Shown here in pieces: positions 1 through 7,876 of a stretch of 60,327 nucleotides of DNA. Both the position numbers and the translations under genes were made by a program. The notes under the pieces were generated by a model. It was not told the DNA's origin, ran no database searches, and saw only the letters and a list, made by a program, of their open reading frames with translations. Source of the DNA: SZAS-103 sp038316385 (GTDB taxonomy: Bacteria > Pseudomonadota > Gammaproteobacteria > Xanthomonadales > Xanthomonadaceae); NCBI GenBank assembly GCA_038316385.1, contig JBBQAN010000016.1, positions 1 through 60,327 on the forward strand. Reading direction: 5' to 3'. The first letter of the stretch is position 1, and every line of letters begins with the position of its first letter.

Positions 1-1
1 C

Positions 2-1588
2 ACCAACCTGCACACCGAGCGTCTGTTCGGCCTGTTCGTGACGCAAGGACTCGAAGATCCCTCGCACAACATGGCCTACCTGTTGCAGGGCGGCCTCGGC
101 ATGCCCGATCGCGATTACTACCTCTCCGCCGACAAGGACATGGTCGGTTTCCGCGCGAAATACCTGACCTACATCGCCGGCGTCCTGAAGCTCGCCAAGA
201 TCGCCGATGCCGACGTAAAGGCGCACGCGATCTTCGACCTCGAGACGAAAATCGCGACCGCCCATGCGAGCGTCATCGACACCGAAGACGTACACAAGGC
301 GAACAATCCGTGGCCGATCGCCAACTTCGCGACGAAGGCGCCGGGGCTCGACTGGGCGACGTATTTCAAGGCGGCCGGTCTCGACAAACAGGCCGTGATC
401 GATGCGTGGCAAGCCGATGCGATCACGAAAATTTCGGCCTTGGTCGCCAGCGAACCGCTGCAGGCGTGGAAAGACCTGCTCACTTTCCACACACTCGATG
501 AGAACGCGAACCTGCTACCGAAAGCGTTCGACGATCTGAACTTCGAGTTTTATGGCCATACCTTGCAGGGCACACCGCAGCAGCGTGAACGCTGGAAGCG
601 CGCGATCGCAATGACCAACGCCGATCTTGGCGATGCAGTCGGCCAGATCTATGTGGCGCATTACTTCCCGGCCGCGTCGAAGGCGCAGGTGAAGGCGATG
701 GTCGCCAATATCCTCGCCGCATTCGACGAACGCGTGGACACGCTCGAATGGATGAGCGCCGCGACCAAGCGCAAGGCGAAGGAAAAAATCGCGACGATCC
801 GCGTCGGCGTCGGTTATCCGGAGACGTGGCGCAACTACACTTCGCTCGGCATCCGCGCCGACGACGCGCTCGGCAACCATCTGCGCGCCGAGCAGTTCGA
901 ATACCAACACCAGCGTGCGAAACTTGGGCGTCCGGTCGATCGCGGTGAGTGGTGGATGACGCCACAAACCGTGAATGCGGTGAACCTGCCGTTGCAAAAC
1001 GCGCTGAACTTTCCGGCCGCAATTCTTGAAGCGCCGTTCTTCGATCCGAACGCGGACGCTGCTTCAAACTACGGTGCAATTGGCGCGATCATCGGCCACG
1101 AGATCAGCCACAGCTTCGACAACAGTGGTGCCGAGTTCGATGCGCAAGGCCGCCTCGCAAACTGGTGGACGCCGGAAGACCAGGCGCACTTCAAGGCCGC
1201 GACCGCGAAACTCGTCGCCCAATACAACGCCTACGAACCGCTGCCCGGCCTGCACATCAACGGCGAACAAACGCTGGCGGAAAACATCGCCGACGTGTCC
1301 GGCTTGACCGTCGCCTACATCGCCTACCGCAAATCGCTAGCCGGAAAAACGGCACCTGTCGTCAACGGGCTGACCGGCGACCAGCGCTTCTTCATCGCCT
1401 TCGGCCAGGCCTGGCGCAACAAGGTGCGCGAGGCCGCGCTGAAGCAGCAGGTCGTCACCAACGGTCATTCTCCCGCATCTTTCCGCGCGCAGACCGTGCG
1501 TAATATCGATGCGTGGTACGACGCATTCGCGCCGAAACCTGACGAGTCCCTGTATCTGGCACCGGAGGCACGGGTGAAGATCTGGTAG
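2..1588 (+). CDS. M13 family zinc metallopeptidase (PepO/neprilysin-like), 5' truncated by window edge
   Basis: C-terminal 528 residues of an M13 (neprilysin/PepO) endopeptidase. The frame is open from the first bases, so the true start and any signal peptide lie left of the window. The GTG at position 38 is internal. The zinc motif HEISH is at visible residues 366-370 (GHEISHSFDN), and the second-shell ENIAD motif is near residue 427, which is the M13 arrangement HExxH + ExxxD. The C-terminus ends in KIW, close to the CxxW-type end of the family but without the Cys. M13 enzymes of this group are usually exported or lipid-anchored and cleave short peptides; that location is inferred because the N-terminus is missing. 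The next gene starts 144 bp downstream with nothing recognisable between them. Confidence 0.93.
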   Translation, partial: TNLHTERLFGLFVTQGLEDPSHNMAYLLQGGLGMPDRDYYLSADKDMVGFRAKYLTYIAGVLKLAKIADADVKAHAIFDLETKIATAHASVIDTEDVHKANNPWPIANFATKAPGLDWATYFKAAGLDKQAVIDAWQADAITKISALVASEPLQAWKDLLTFHTLDENANLLPKAFDDLNFEFYGHTLQGTPQQRERWKRAIAMTNADLGDAVGQIYVAHYFPAASKAQVKAMVANILAAFDERVDTLEWMSAATKRKAKEKIATIRVGVGYPETWRNYTSLGIRADDALGNHLRAEQFEYQHQRAKLGRPVDRGEWWMTPQTVNAVNLPLQNALNFPAAILEAPFFDPNADAASNYGAIGAIIGHEISHSFDNSGAEFDAQGRLANWWTPEDQAHFKAATAKLVAQYNAYEPLPGLHINGEQTLAENIADVSGLTVAYIAYRKSLAGKTAPVVNGLTGDQRFFIAFGQAWRNKVREAALKQQVVTNGHSPASFRAQTVRNIDAWYDAFAPKPDESLYLAPEARVKIW

Positions 1589-1732
1589 GCCTGCGCATCG
1601 CGGTGCGAAAGAGTGAAGCGCGGTGACTTCAGGCAGTTGCAGCGGCGCGCACACGGCGTACATTGTCTGGGTGAAAGTTCGCTCATGAAGTCTGGGCTGC
1701 GCTTTCACCGGTAACTCCCGCAAGGACGACGC

Positions 1733-2440
1733 ATGTCCGCCAACGAGCCATCGCCAACTGTGCCCGGCCGTATCAGGCTTCTCGATGTGGCGCTGATCGG
1801 AATGCCGGACGCTCTCGCCGCCCTGTGGTGCTTGTGGGTGTGGCGCGACCCGCTGGCGTTTGGTGTGGACGCGGTGAAGTGCGTGGTGCTGATGATGCTC
1901 ATGGAGTTCATCCTGCTCAACGCCACCGGATTCTTTACCGCGATCTCGTTTGTGGTCCATTTCGGCCGACGCACGCGCAGCGGAATGTTGCTGGGCCTTT
2001 GCGTGTTGTACCTGCTGCTGGTGGCCGCGTTCGCGACCCCGTTCCATGCCGTGTGGCCCTGGTTGACGTTCGGCTGGCTGGCGTTGGCCAAGCTGGCGTG
2101 GGTCGTCCGCAACCGCCGCATCTGCGCCAGCGAACAGATGTGGTTGATGGGCATGTGGGCGGTTTCGGTGGTGGCGTATCTGGGTGCGGTCGGCATCGGC
2201 GCATCGCAGAATCTGCCGCGATTCGGCATCACTCCAGCCATCGTGTCGTCGCTGCATCTGCCCGGCGGCGGCGCATGGGTGGCCGCTCCGCACAAGGCGG
2301 TGGCTTCGGCGGTCATCTACTTCGCGGCGTTGGCCGTCTTCAAATGGTTCAATGTCGCAGTGCGCAAGCACCAGCCGAGCCGCGCGCGTTCCACGAACAC
2401 CGATATCGCGTCTTCGGCGGCACTCGATACGCTCGCCTAG
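1733..2440 (+). CDS. Multi-spanning membrane protein, paralogue A of a tandem pair
   Basis: 235-residue integral membrane protein with about six hydrophobic segments and no enzyme motif I can recognise. Core features are VVLMMLMEFILLNATGFF near residues 45-65 and ASLHLP/SSLHLP-type sequence followed by a His-containing loop and a last hydrophobic segment (AVIYFAALAVFKW). The protein encoded immediately downstream shares the same landmarks in the same order (LLMMLMEFILxxATGFFT, a central W/F-rich segment, SLHLPxxGxW, a final ALAVFK), so the two arose by tandem duplication. It may belong to a DUF membrane family such as DUF6498, but I am not certain. It is the first gene of a tight four-gene operon. 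Start ATG is preceded by AAGGACG. Confidence 0.8.
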   Translation: MSANEPSPTVPGRIRLLDVALIGMPDALAALWCLWVWRDPLAFGVDAVKCVVLMMLMEFILLNATGFFTAISFVVHFGRRTRSGMLLGLCVLYLLLVAAFATPFHAVWPWLTFGWLALAKLAWVVRNRRICASEQMWLMGMWAVSVVAYLGAVGIGASQNLPRFGITPAIVSSLHLPGGGAWVAAPHKAVASAVIYFAALAVFKWFNVAVRKHQPSRARSTNTDIASSAALDTLA

Positions 2441-2488
2441 TCACCGCAACGCTGGTGCGTGCGCTCATTGCGCATGGCAGGATGCGCC

Positions 2489-3148
2489 ATGCCCGATGCG
2501 TCGCCCGCCGGTTCCGCCGCGCAAACCTCGATTGCGCTGTGGAATCGCGTGGTCTCTGCGTTGCCCGATGGCATCACTGCGATCGGTTGCCTGATTGTAT
2601 GGATTGCGCCACGCGCACTCAGGGAGAACGCGGTCGAGACCGTGCTGCTGATGATGCTGATGGAATTCATCCTCGTGCACGCGACCGGATTCTTCACCAT
2701 CTTTGCGCTAGCGGCCGATTCAACGCGTATGCAACGCATCGGCCCGATGCTTGGGCTCACCCTGTTCTACATGCTGTTCGTCTGCGGATTGTCGTATGCG
2801 TTCCACGAATGGTGGCCCCTGCGGGTGTTCCTGTGGCTGGTGGTCGGCAAGATCGCGTGGGTGTTCGCGAATCCGCGCACGCGCGCCGATGAGACCAGCC
2901 GCCAGATGGCTGCGTGGGCGTTTTCGGTGCTGGCGTATCTTGGCGCGGTGTTCGCGGGATTGATGTTGCCGTTGCCGCGACTCGGGCTGGACGCGGCGAC
3001 CGTCGCGAGCCTGCATCTGCCCGCAAGCGGCGAATGGATTTCGCACCCGCACATGGCGGTCGCTGCCGCAGTGTTTTATTACGGCGCGCTTGCCGTGTTC
3101 AAAGGCAGGGGCTGGCGCATGCCGCCAGTGAAGTGCGTGGGCGCATGA
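2489..3148 (+). CDS. Multi-spanning membrane protein, paralogue B of a tandem pair
   Basis: 219-residue membrane protein paralogous to the product of the preceding gene: LLMMLMEFILVHATGFFT and ASLHLPASGEW match its partner, and the last segment again ends ALAVFK. I chose ATG 2489 because AGGA lies about 7 nt upstream and the N-terminus then aligns with the paralogue; the frame is also open to a GTG at 2459 and an ATG at 2474. Its stop codon overlaps the start of the acetyltransferase gene (ATGA), so translation is probably coupled. Function unknown. A heteromeric membrane complex of the two paralogues is possible, but that is inference. Confidence 0.8.
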   Translation: MPDASPAGSAAQTSIALWNRVVSALPDGITAIGCLIVWIAPRALRENAVETVLLMMLMEFILVHATGFFTIFALAADSTRMQRIGPMLGLTLFYMLFVCGLSYAFHEWWPLRVFLWLVVGKIAWVFANPRTRADETSRQMAAWAFSVLAYLGAVFAGLMLPLPRLGLDAATVASLHLPASGEWISHPHMAVAAAVFYYGALAVFKGRGWRMPPVKCVGA

Positions 3149-3708
3149 ACACATCGGTCACGACACAGCGACAACCGATTCCGCTGTTGCGCGGTGAGCG
3201 CGTGCAATTGCGCGCGTATCGCGACGACGACGCGGATGCGTTGTACGCGATCCATTCCGACGCGACGGTGATGCGTTACTGGAGCTATCCACCATGGACG
3301 GATCGCGCGCAGGCCGAGGCTTATCTGCAACACGATCGCGACTACGTCGGCGACGGCATCCTGGCGTGGGCGATGGCGCGGCGCGAAGACGATGTGTTGA
3401 TCGGAACGACCACCCTGTTCGGCATCGATCGCGCGCAGGGCCGTGCCAATATCGGCTACGCATTGTCGGGTGAACATTGGGGCAAGGGGCTGGCGCAGGA
3501 AGCACTACGGCTCGCGCTGACGCATGCGTTCGACGTATTGCAGTTGCGCCGCATCGAGGCCGATGCCGATCCACGCAATGCCGCATCATGCCGGTTACTC
3601 GAACGCCTCGGCTTCGTGCGCGAAGGATTTCTGCGCGAACGTTGGCTGGTCGCCAGCGAATTGCAGGACACGGCGCTGTACGGACTGCTGCGCAAGGATT
3701 TTCGATGA
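3145..3708 (+). CDS. GNAT family N-acetyltransferase (RimJ/RimL type)
   Basis: 187-residue GCN5-related acetyltransferase of the RimJ/RimL branch. The N-terminal strand reads LLRGERVQLRAYRDDDADAL. The acetyl-CoA binding motif A is HWGKGLAQEALRLAL, and the late segment ASCRLLERLGFVREGFLRE is the classical motif B region. Substrate cannot be told: RimJ/L proteins acetylate ribosomal protein N-termini, while many homologues act on small amines or antibiotics. The start overlaps the previous stop (ATGA), and its own stop overlaps the next ATG in the same way, so it sits inside a coupled operon. A longer open frame extends to 2914, but that part overlaps paralogue B and was rejected. Confidence 0.9.
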   Translation: MNTSVTTQRQPIPLLRGERVQLRAYRDDDADALYAIHSDATVMRYWSYPPWTDRAQAEAYLQHDRDYVGDGILAWAMARREDDVLIGTTTLFGIDRAQGRANIGYALSGEHWGKGLAQEALRLALTHAFDVLQLRRIEADADPRNAASCRLLERLGFVREGFLRERWLVASELQDTALYGLLRKDFR

Positions 3709-4481
3709 AACGCGATAAATACACGATTCGCAGCGCGTGCATGTTGCTGACGCCTGCATTGTTGCTGTGCGCGAACTGCGTGCAAGCCGATGCACCGGCG
3801 TTTGATCGTCCCGGCATTTCGTTCGCGACTTCGGTGTTGCCGGCGGGTTCGTTCGATTGGGAACAGGGCTTGCCCGATCTTGAACACGACAATGCTGATG
3901 GCGTGCGCAGCACCAGTTACAGCGCCGACACGACATTCCGCGTTGGGCTGACCTCAACACTGGAAGTGCAACTTGCCGGTTCGTTGTGGAACCGCCTTCA
4001 TCAACACGCTGGCGGAGTGTCATTCCACGACGATGGCGGCGGCGACACCAAGCTCGCGCTGAAATGGGCGCCGTCGCTGGCGAGCAAGGACATCACCCTC
4101 GCGGTGCTCGGCAGCGTGACCGCCGCAACCGGCTCGGCCGCCTTCACCAACGGACGACCAATCGTGTCGCTCGGCGCCACCGTCGCGCACGATCTTGGCG
4201 GTGGCCGTTCGCTGGCGTTCTACGCGAACGTCGATCGCAGCGGCGGCGAAGACACGTGGACGCTGTCGCCGAATTTCGGATTCCCGATCAGCGGAAATCT
4301 TGACGGCTACGTCGAAGCCGGCCACACATTCGGCGGCGGCCAATCGAGTACGGTCGCCGGTGGCGGACTCACCTGGCTGCTGCACGATCGCGTGCAGTTC
4401 GATCTGTACGGATTGCGTGGATTGACTCCGCGCAGTCCGGATGTGCAGGCGGGGTTTGGGGTGTCGGTGTTCTGGAAGTAG
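3705..4481 (+). CDS. Secreted beta-rich outer-membrane-like protein (phenol-degradation MetA/transporter-like)
   Basis: 258 residues with a clear Sec signal peptide (KR-rich start, then MLLTPALLLCANCVQADA, cleavage probably after QADA). The mature part has alternating polar/hydrophobic strands (TTFRVGLTSTLEVQLAGS, LALKWAPS, SLAFYANVDRS, GYVEAGHTFGG) and ends in an aromatic-X-Lys (GVSVFWK). That is the pattern of an outer membrane beta-barrel of the 'transporter / MetA-pathway phenol degradation-like' group. The cargo is unknown. It is the last gene of the operon starting at 1733, joined by an ATGA overlap to the acetyltransferase gene. GC content is like the neighbours. Confidence 0.7.
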   Translation: MKRDKYTIRSACMLLTPALLLCANCVQADAPAFDRPGISFATSVLPAGSFDWEQGLPDLEHDNADGVRSTSYSADTTFRVGLTSTLEVQLAGSLWNRLHQHAGGVSFHDDGGGDTKLALKWAPSLASKDITLAVLGSVTAATGSAAFTNGRPIVSLGATVAHDLGGGRSLAFYANVDRSGGEDTWTLSPNFGFPISGNLDGYVEAGHTFGGGQSSTVAGGGLTWLLHDRVQFDLYGLRGLTPRSPDVQAGFGVSVFWK

Positions 4482-4560
4482 TTTTGTCGCCCATTGATGC
4501 TTCGCGCGACTAGACTCAACTTTGGTAGAAAAGAAATTAGGCGTCACAAGGGGAGCCAAC

Positions 4561-5799
4561 ATGGCGCGAGAGGATTACCTGTTCACTGGACATGACTGGC
4601 ACTCGGTAGACCGTCATCAGCGTCAACAGATGGCTGCCGAGATAGAGAGAGTTGATGCGGATCGGCTTCTGAATACCTCTGCTGATGATCTCGCCGTCTA
4701 CTTCGAGAAAAAGTTCAAGATTGACATACCCGTACTTGACGTGGACAACCTCGTTGTCGATCAACACGAAAAACAGATTGATGTGAGTCGTGACCCAATG
4801 AGGATGATCAGGGAGAGCAATACACCCTACTTCATCACCGGAACTGAAATTGAAGTCGAAGTGCCTTTCACAGGTGAGGCAGAGGCCTTCAAGATCCAGC
4901 CAAATCCTTATACGTTGAGCCCACCTCGTGCATCCGTCCGAGATTCCATGGTCTCGTTTAGCATCGCGGGAACGAACCTAAACGCGGAGCAGGTTCGCGC
5001 CCAAATTGAACGAACGGTCTCAGAGATTCAGTCTTATTTGAGCAACCTTCGATCCAACGTTTCGGGGTTGAACAGCCAATTGCTAGACGAGGCGCGCGCG
5101 GCAATAGAAGCTCGTCGAGCTAAGTTACTAGCTAATCGCAATATGGTCGCAGCACTCGGATTTAAAATGAAGCAGCGACAGAACGCACACAAGACATTCG
5201 TCGCGCCTGAGGTTCGCCGAAAGATTTCGCCAGTTATGCCCGCTGCTAGTTCAGCTCCATACAAGCCGGAACCGGCGCTGGCATCTACAGACTATGAACA
5301 TATCCTCGGAGTCATGCAAAACATGACCCAAGTCATGGAGCTTAGCCCGTCAGCATTTCATGAGGTCGATGAGAAAGCCCTACGTTCGCATTTCCTTGTT
5401 CAATTGAATGGTCACTACCAAGGTCAGGCAACCGGGGAGACCTTCAACTATGAAGGCAAGACAGACATCCTAATTCGCTCTGAGGGACGTAACATCTTTA
5501 TAGGTGAATGCAAGTTTTGGTCCGGTCCGAAGAAGTTGACTGAGACCATTGATCAATTGCTCGGTTACAGCTCATGGCGCGACACAAAGACAGCAGTCGT
5601 CCTATTCAACCGCAATCGAGATTTCTCTAAAGTACTCGCGGCAATCCCTGAGACGGTACGGCAACATCCAAATTTCAAACGGGATCTTCCCGGTTCTTCT
5701 GAAACGACGTTTCGATATCTATTTGCCAACAGAGACGACCGCAACAGAGAGCTTTATCTCACCGTCATGGCATTCGATGTTCCAACACCACGAGAGTAA
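4561..5799 (+). CDS. Lone PD-(D/E)XK nuclease-domain protein, probably acquired
   Basis: 412-residue soluble protein. Residues ~1-130 have no fold I know. Residues ~140-230 are helical and charged (AQIERTVSEIQSYLSNLR, EARAAIEARRAKLLA), a likely coiled coil. Residues ~290-412 carry a PD-(D/E)XK nuclease core: GKTDILI supplies the Asp and FIGECKFW the E-x-K, followed by a Gln helix (TETIDQLLGY) and SWRDTKTAVVLF. This suggests a metal-dependent DNA endonuclease, perhaps restriction-like, with no methylase beside it. Start ATG 4561 has AGGGGAGC just upstream; a TTG at 4522 is a poorer alternative. Codon use is visibly AT-richer than in all flanking genes, and the gene sits alone between an operon end and a bidirectional terminator, both signs of transfer. 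A defence role is inference. Confidence 0.75.
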   Translation: MAREDYLFTGHDWHSVDRHQRQQMAAEIERVDADRLLNTSADDLAVYFEKKFKIDIPVLDVDNLVVDQHEKQIDVSRDPMRMIRESNTPYFITGTEIEVEVPFTGEAEAFKIQPNPYTLSPPRASVRDSMVSFSIAGTNLNAEQVRAQIERTVSEIQSYLSNLRSNVSGLNSQLLDEARAAIEARRAKLLANRNMVAALGFKMKQRQNAHKTFVAPEVRRKISPVMPAASSAPYKPEPALASTDYEHILGVMQNMTQVMELSPSAFHEVDEKALRSHFLVQLNGHYQGQATGETFNYEGKTDILIRSEGRNIFIGECKFWSGPKKLTETIDQLLGYSSWRDTKTAVVLFNRNRDFSKVLAAIPETVRQHPNFKRDLPGSSETTFRYLFANRDDRNRELYLTVMAFDVPTPRE

Positions 5800-5813
5800 C
5801 GGCATCACAAACA

Positions 5814-5839
5814 ACAAGCCCCGCATTCGCGGGGCTTGT
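5814..5839. terminator. Bidirectional rho-independent terminator
   Basis: Perfect 11-bp stem (ACAAGCCCCGC / GCGGGGCTTGT) with a 4-nt loop. It is followed by CTTTC on the plus strand and by TGTTTGT on the minus strand. It lies between the convergent nuclease-domain gene (plus) and gap (minus), so it can end both transcripts. Confidence 0.85.
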
Positions 5840-5866
5840 CTTTCATCCTGAAGCTTTGGCGCGCGC

Positions 5867-6871
5867 TTACTTCGCCGCCATCACCTTCACCATCTCCAGG
5901 CACTTGTTCGAGTAGCCCCATTCGTTGTCGTACCAAGCGATGAGTTTGACGAAAGTGCTGTCCATGGCGATGCCGGCGTCGGCGTCGAAGATCGAGGTGC
6001 GGGTGTCGCCGCGGAAATCGGTGGCGACGACCTTGTCTTCGGTATAGCCAAGAATGCCTTTCAGCGCGCCTTCGGACTGTGCCTTCATCTCGGCGCAGAT
6101 CTCGGCGTAGGTCGCCGGGTGGTTCAACTCGACGGTGAGATCGACGACCGACACATCAGAGGTCGGCACGCGGAAACTCATGCCGGTGAGTTTCTTGTTG
6201 AGTTCCGGAATCACCACGCCGACGGCCTTGGCAGCGCCGGTGCTGGACGGAATGATGTTCTCGAGGATGCCGCGTCCACCGCGCCAGTCCTTGTTGCTCG
6301 GGCCGTCGACGGTTTTCTGCGTCGCGGTCGCCGCATGCACGGTGGTCATCAGGCCGCGTTTGATGCCCCACTTGTCGTTGAGGACTTTCGCGACCGGCGC
6401 GAGGCAGTTGGTGGTGCAGCTGGCGTTCGAGATGATCGCTTCGCCGGCGTATTTCTTGTGGTTCACGCCGAACACGAACATCGGCGTGTCGTCTTTCGAC
6501 GGCGCCGACAACAACACTTTCTTCGCGCCGGCGTCGAGATGCTTCTGCGCGGTGACCTTGTCGAGGAACAAGCCGGTGGATTCGATCACCACGTCGACAT
6601 CGACTTCGTTCCATTTCAGCTTCGCTGGATCGCGTTCCTGCGACAGGCGGATCTTCTTGCCATTGACGACCAGATGGCCATCGTCGATCGATACGTCGCC
6701 CTTGAAGCCGCCGTGCACCGAGTCGTACTTCAGCATGTAAGCCAGATAATCGGGTTCGAGCAGGTCGTTGATGGCGACGATTTCGATGTCGTTGCCGAAA
6801 TTCTGTACCGCCGAGCGCAACACATTGCGACCGATGCGGCCAAACCCGTTGATCGCGACCTTGATCGCCAT
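5867..6871 (-). CDS. gap: Type I glyceraldehyde-3-phosphate dehydrogenase
   Basis: 334 residues, the usual length for cytosolic phosphorylating GAPDH. It converts glyceraldehyde-3-phosphate, NAD+ and phosphate to 1,3-bisphosphoglycerate in glycolysis/gluconeogenesis. The Rossmann start is AIKVAINGFGRIGRNVLR. The active-site segment SNASCTTNCLAPV places the catalytic Cys at residue 152, and the SSTGAAKAVG and WYDNEWGYSNK motifs are present. I set the start at 6871 (MAIKVAING) because GAGGAG lies 7 nt upstream. The open frame runs 40 codons further but that part has no homology signal. It is divergent from the S1/P1 nuclease gene and ends at the strong terminator at 5814-5839. Confidence 0.97.
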   Translation of the reverse strand: MAIKVAINGFGRIGRNVLRSAVQNFGNDIEIVAINDLLEPDYLAYMLKYDSVHGGFKGDVSIDDGHLVVNGKKIRLSQERDPAKLKWNEVDVDVVIESTGLFLDKVTAQKHLDAGAKKVLLSAPSKDDTPMFVFGVNHKKYAGEAIISNASCTTNCLAPVAKVLNDKWGIKRGLMTTVHAATATQKTVDGPSNKDWRGGRGILENIIPSSTGAAKAVGVVIPELNKKLTGMSFRVPTSDVSVVDLTVELNHPATYAEICAEMKAQSEGALKGILGYTEDKVVATDFRGDTRTSIFDADAGIAMDSTFVKLIAWYDNEWGYSNKCLEMVKVMAAK

Positions 6872-6978
6872 GAAAGACTCCTCGTTGCGGTGGGACGGCG
6901 ATGCGGAACGCCGGGAAGACGCGTATTTTAGCTGTCCGGGGTTTGACAAGACACCCCTGCCAGTATTCGAGGTTGCAG

Positions 6979-7788
6979 ATGCGTATTTCATTCCGGCGCG
7001 GACTACTGGCGACGTTGCTGTTACCCGCGCTGGCGCTTGCCTGGGGGCCGACCGGCCACCGCATCATAGGCGAGCTGGCGCAGCGGCAACTGAACCCGCA
7101 GGCTGCTGCTGCGGTCGCCGATCTGCTGCGCGACGAACCCGAACCATCACTCGCGGGCGTCGCGAACTGGGCCGACGGCTTGCGCCAGACGGATCCGGAA
7201 CTCGGCAGGCGCACGTCTCGCTGGCACTTCGTCGATGTCGCTCCGGGCAGTTGCGACTACGTGCCGGCGCGCGATTGCCGGGGCGACAACTGCGTGATCG
7301 CCGCGATCAACAACCAGCTGGGCATGCTGCACGACAAGTCGCAGCCGCGCGCGGCACGCATCCAGGCCCTGAAGTTCGTCGTGCATTTCATTGGCGACGT
7401 GCACCAGCCGCTGCATTCAAGCAATCGTCCTGACCGCGGCGCCAACGATTACCAGGTGAGCTATCACGGCCATGGAACCAACCTGCACGCGGTCTGGGAT
7501 TCGCTGATTCTTTATCGAAAGGCGACAACGCCGGGCGACTATGCCGCGCGCTTGGCGATGACGCCGGTCGCCGCACCCGACAAGCTGGTGGACGCAGGTG
7601 CCGCGCAACGCTGGGCGCACGAATCGTGCATGACGATCGATGCCGCGCAACTGTACCCGTCCGGCCACATCATCGACGATGCGTATCTCGACGCGCATCG
7701 TGCGCTGGCCGAACAACGCCTGCGGCTTGCGGCCGCGCGCCTTGCTGCGGAACTCAACAGCGTACTCGCGAGCCCGACGCCGAATTGA
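6979..7788 (+). CDS. Secreted S1/P1-type single-strand nuclease
   Basis: 269 residues. A signal peptide (RRGLLATLLLPALALA) is followed directly by WGPTGHRIIGELA. In S1/P1 nucleases the new N-terminal Trp is itself a zinc ligand, so cleavage between ALA and W fits. Other ligand motifs of the trinuclear zinc site are visible: HFVD, the HFIGDVHQPLHS signature and NLHAVWDS. The family degrades single-stranded DNA/RNA and removes 3' phosphates outside the cytoplasm, probably for nutrient or phosphate scavenging. Start at 6979 was chosen because translation then begins with the signal peptide; a TTGACA at 6943-6948 could be the -35 of its own promoter. It is divergent from gap and convergent with the BlaR1-like gene. 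Confidence 0.92.
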   Translation: MRISFRRGLLATLLLPALALAWGPTGHRIIGELAQRQLNPQAAAAVADLLRDEPEPSLAGVANWADGLRQTDPELGRRTSRWHFVDVAPGSCDYVPARDCRGDNCVIAAINNQLGMLHDKSQPRAARIQALKFVVHFIGDVHQPLHSSNRPDRGANDYQVSYHGHGTNLHAVWDSLILYRKATTPGDYAARLAMTPVAAPDKLVDAGAAQRWAHESCMTIDAAQLYPSGHIIDDAYLDAHRALAEQRLRLAAARLAAELNSVLASPTPN

Positions 7789-7876
7789 TGGATCCCAATC
7801 CGACCAACGCTGAGCCGATCGAGTCGAATTGATCAACGCGCATCGGTACTGAAACGCGCGTCGATCGCATCGTGGT

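Noticed and set aside
1589..1732. Small gene or RNA between the M13 and membrane-protein genes
   Set aside because: No ribosome site with a credible frame, no stable hairpin with T-run; nothing seen.
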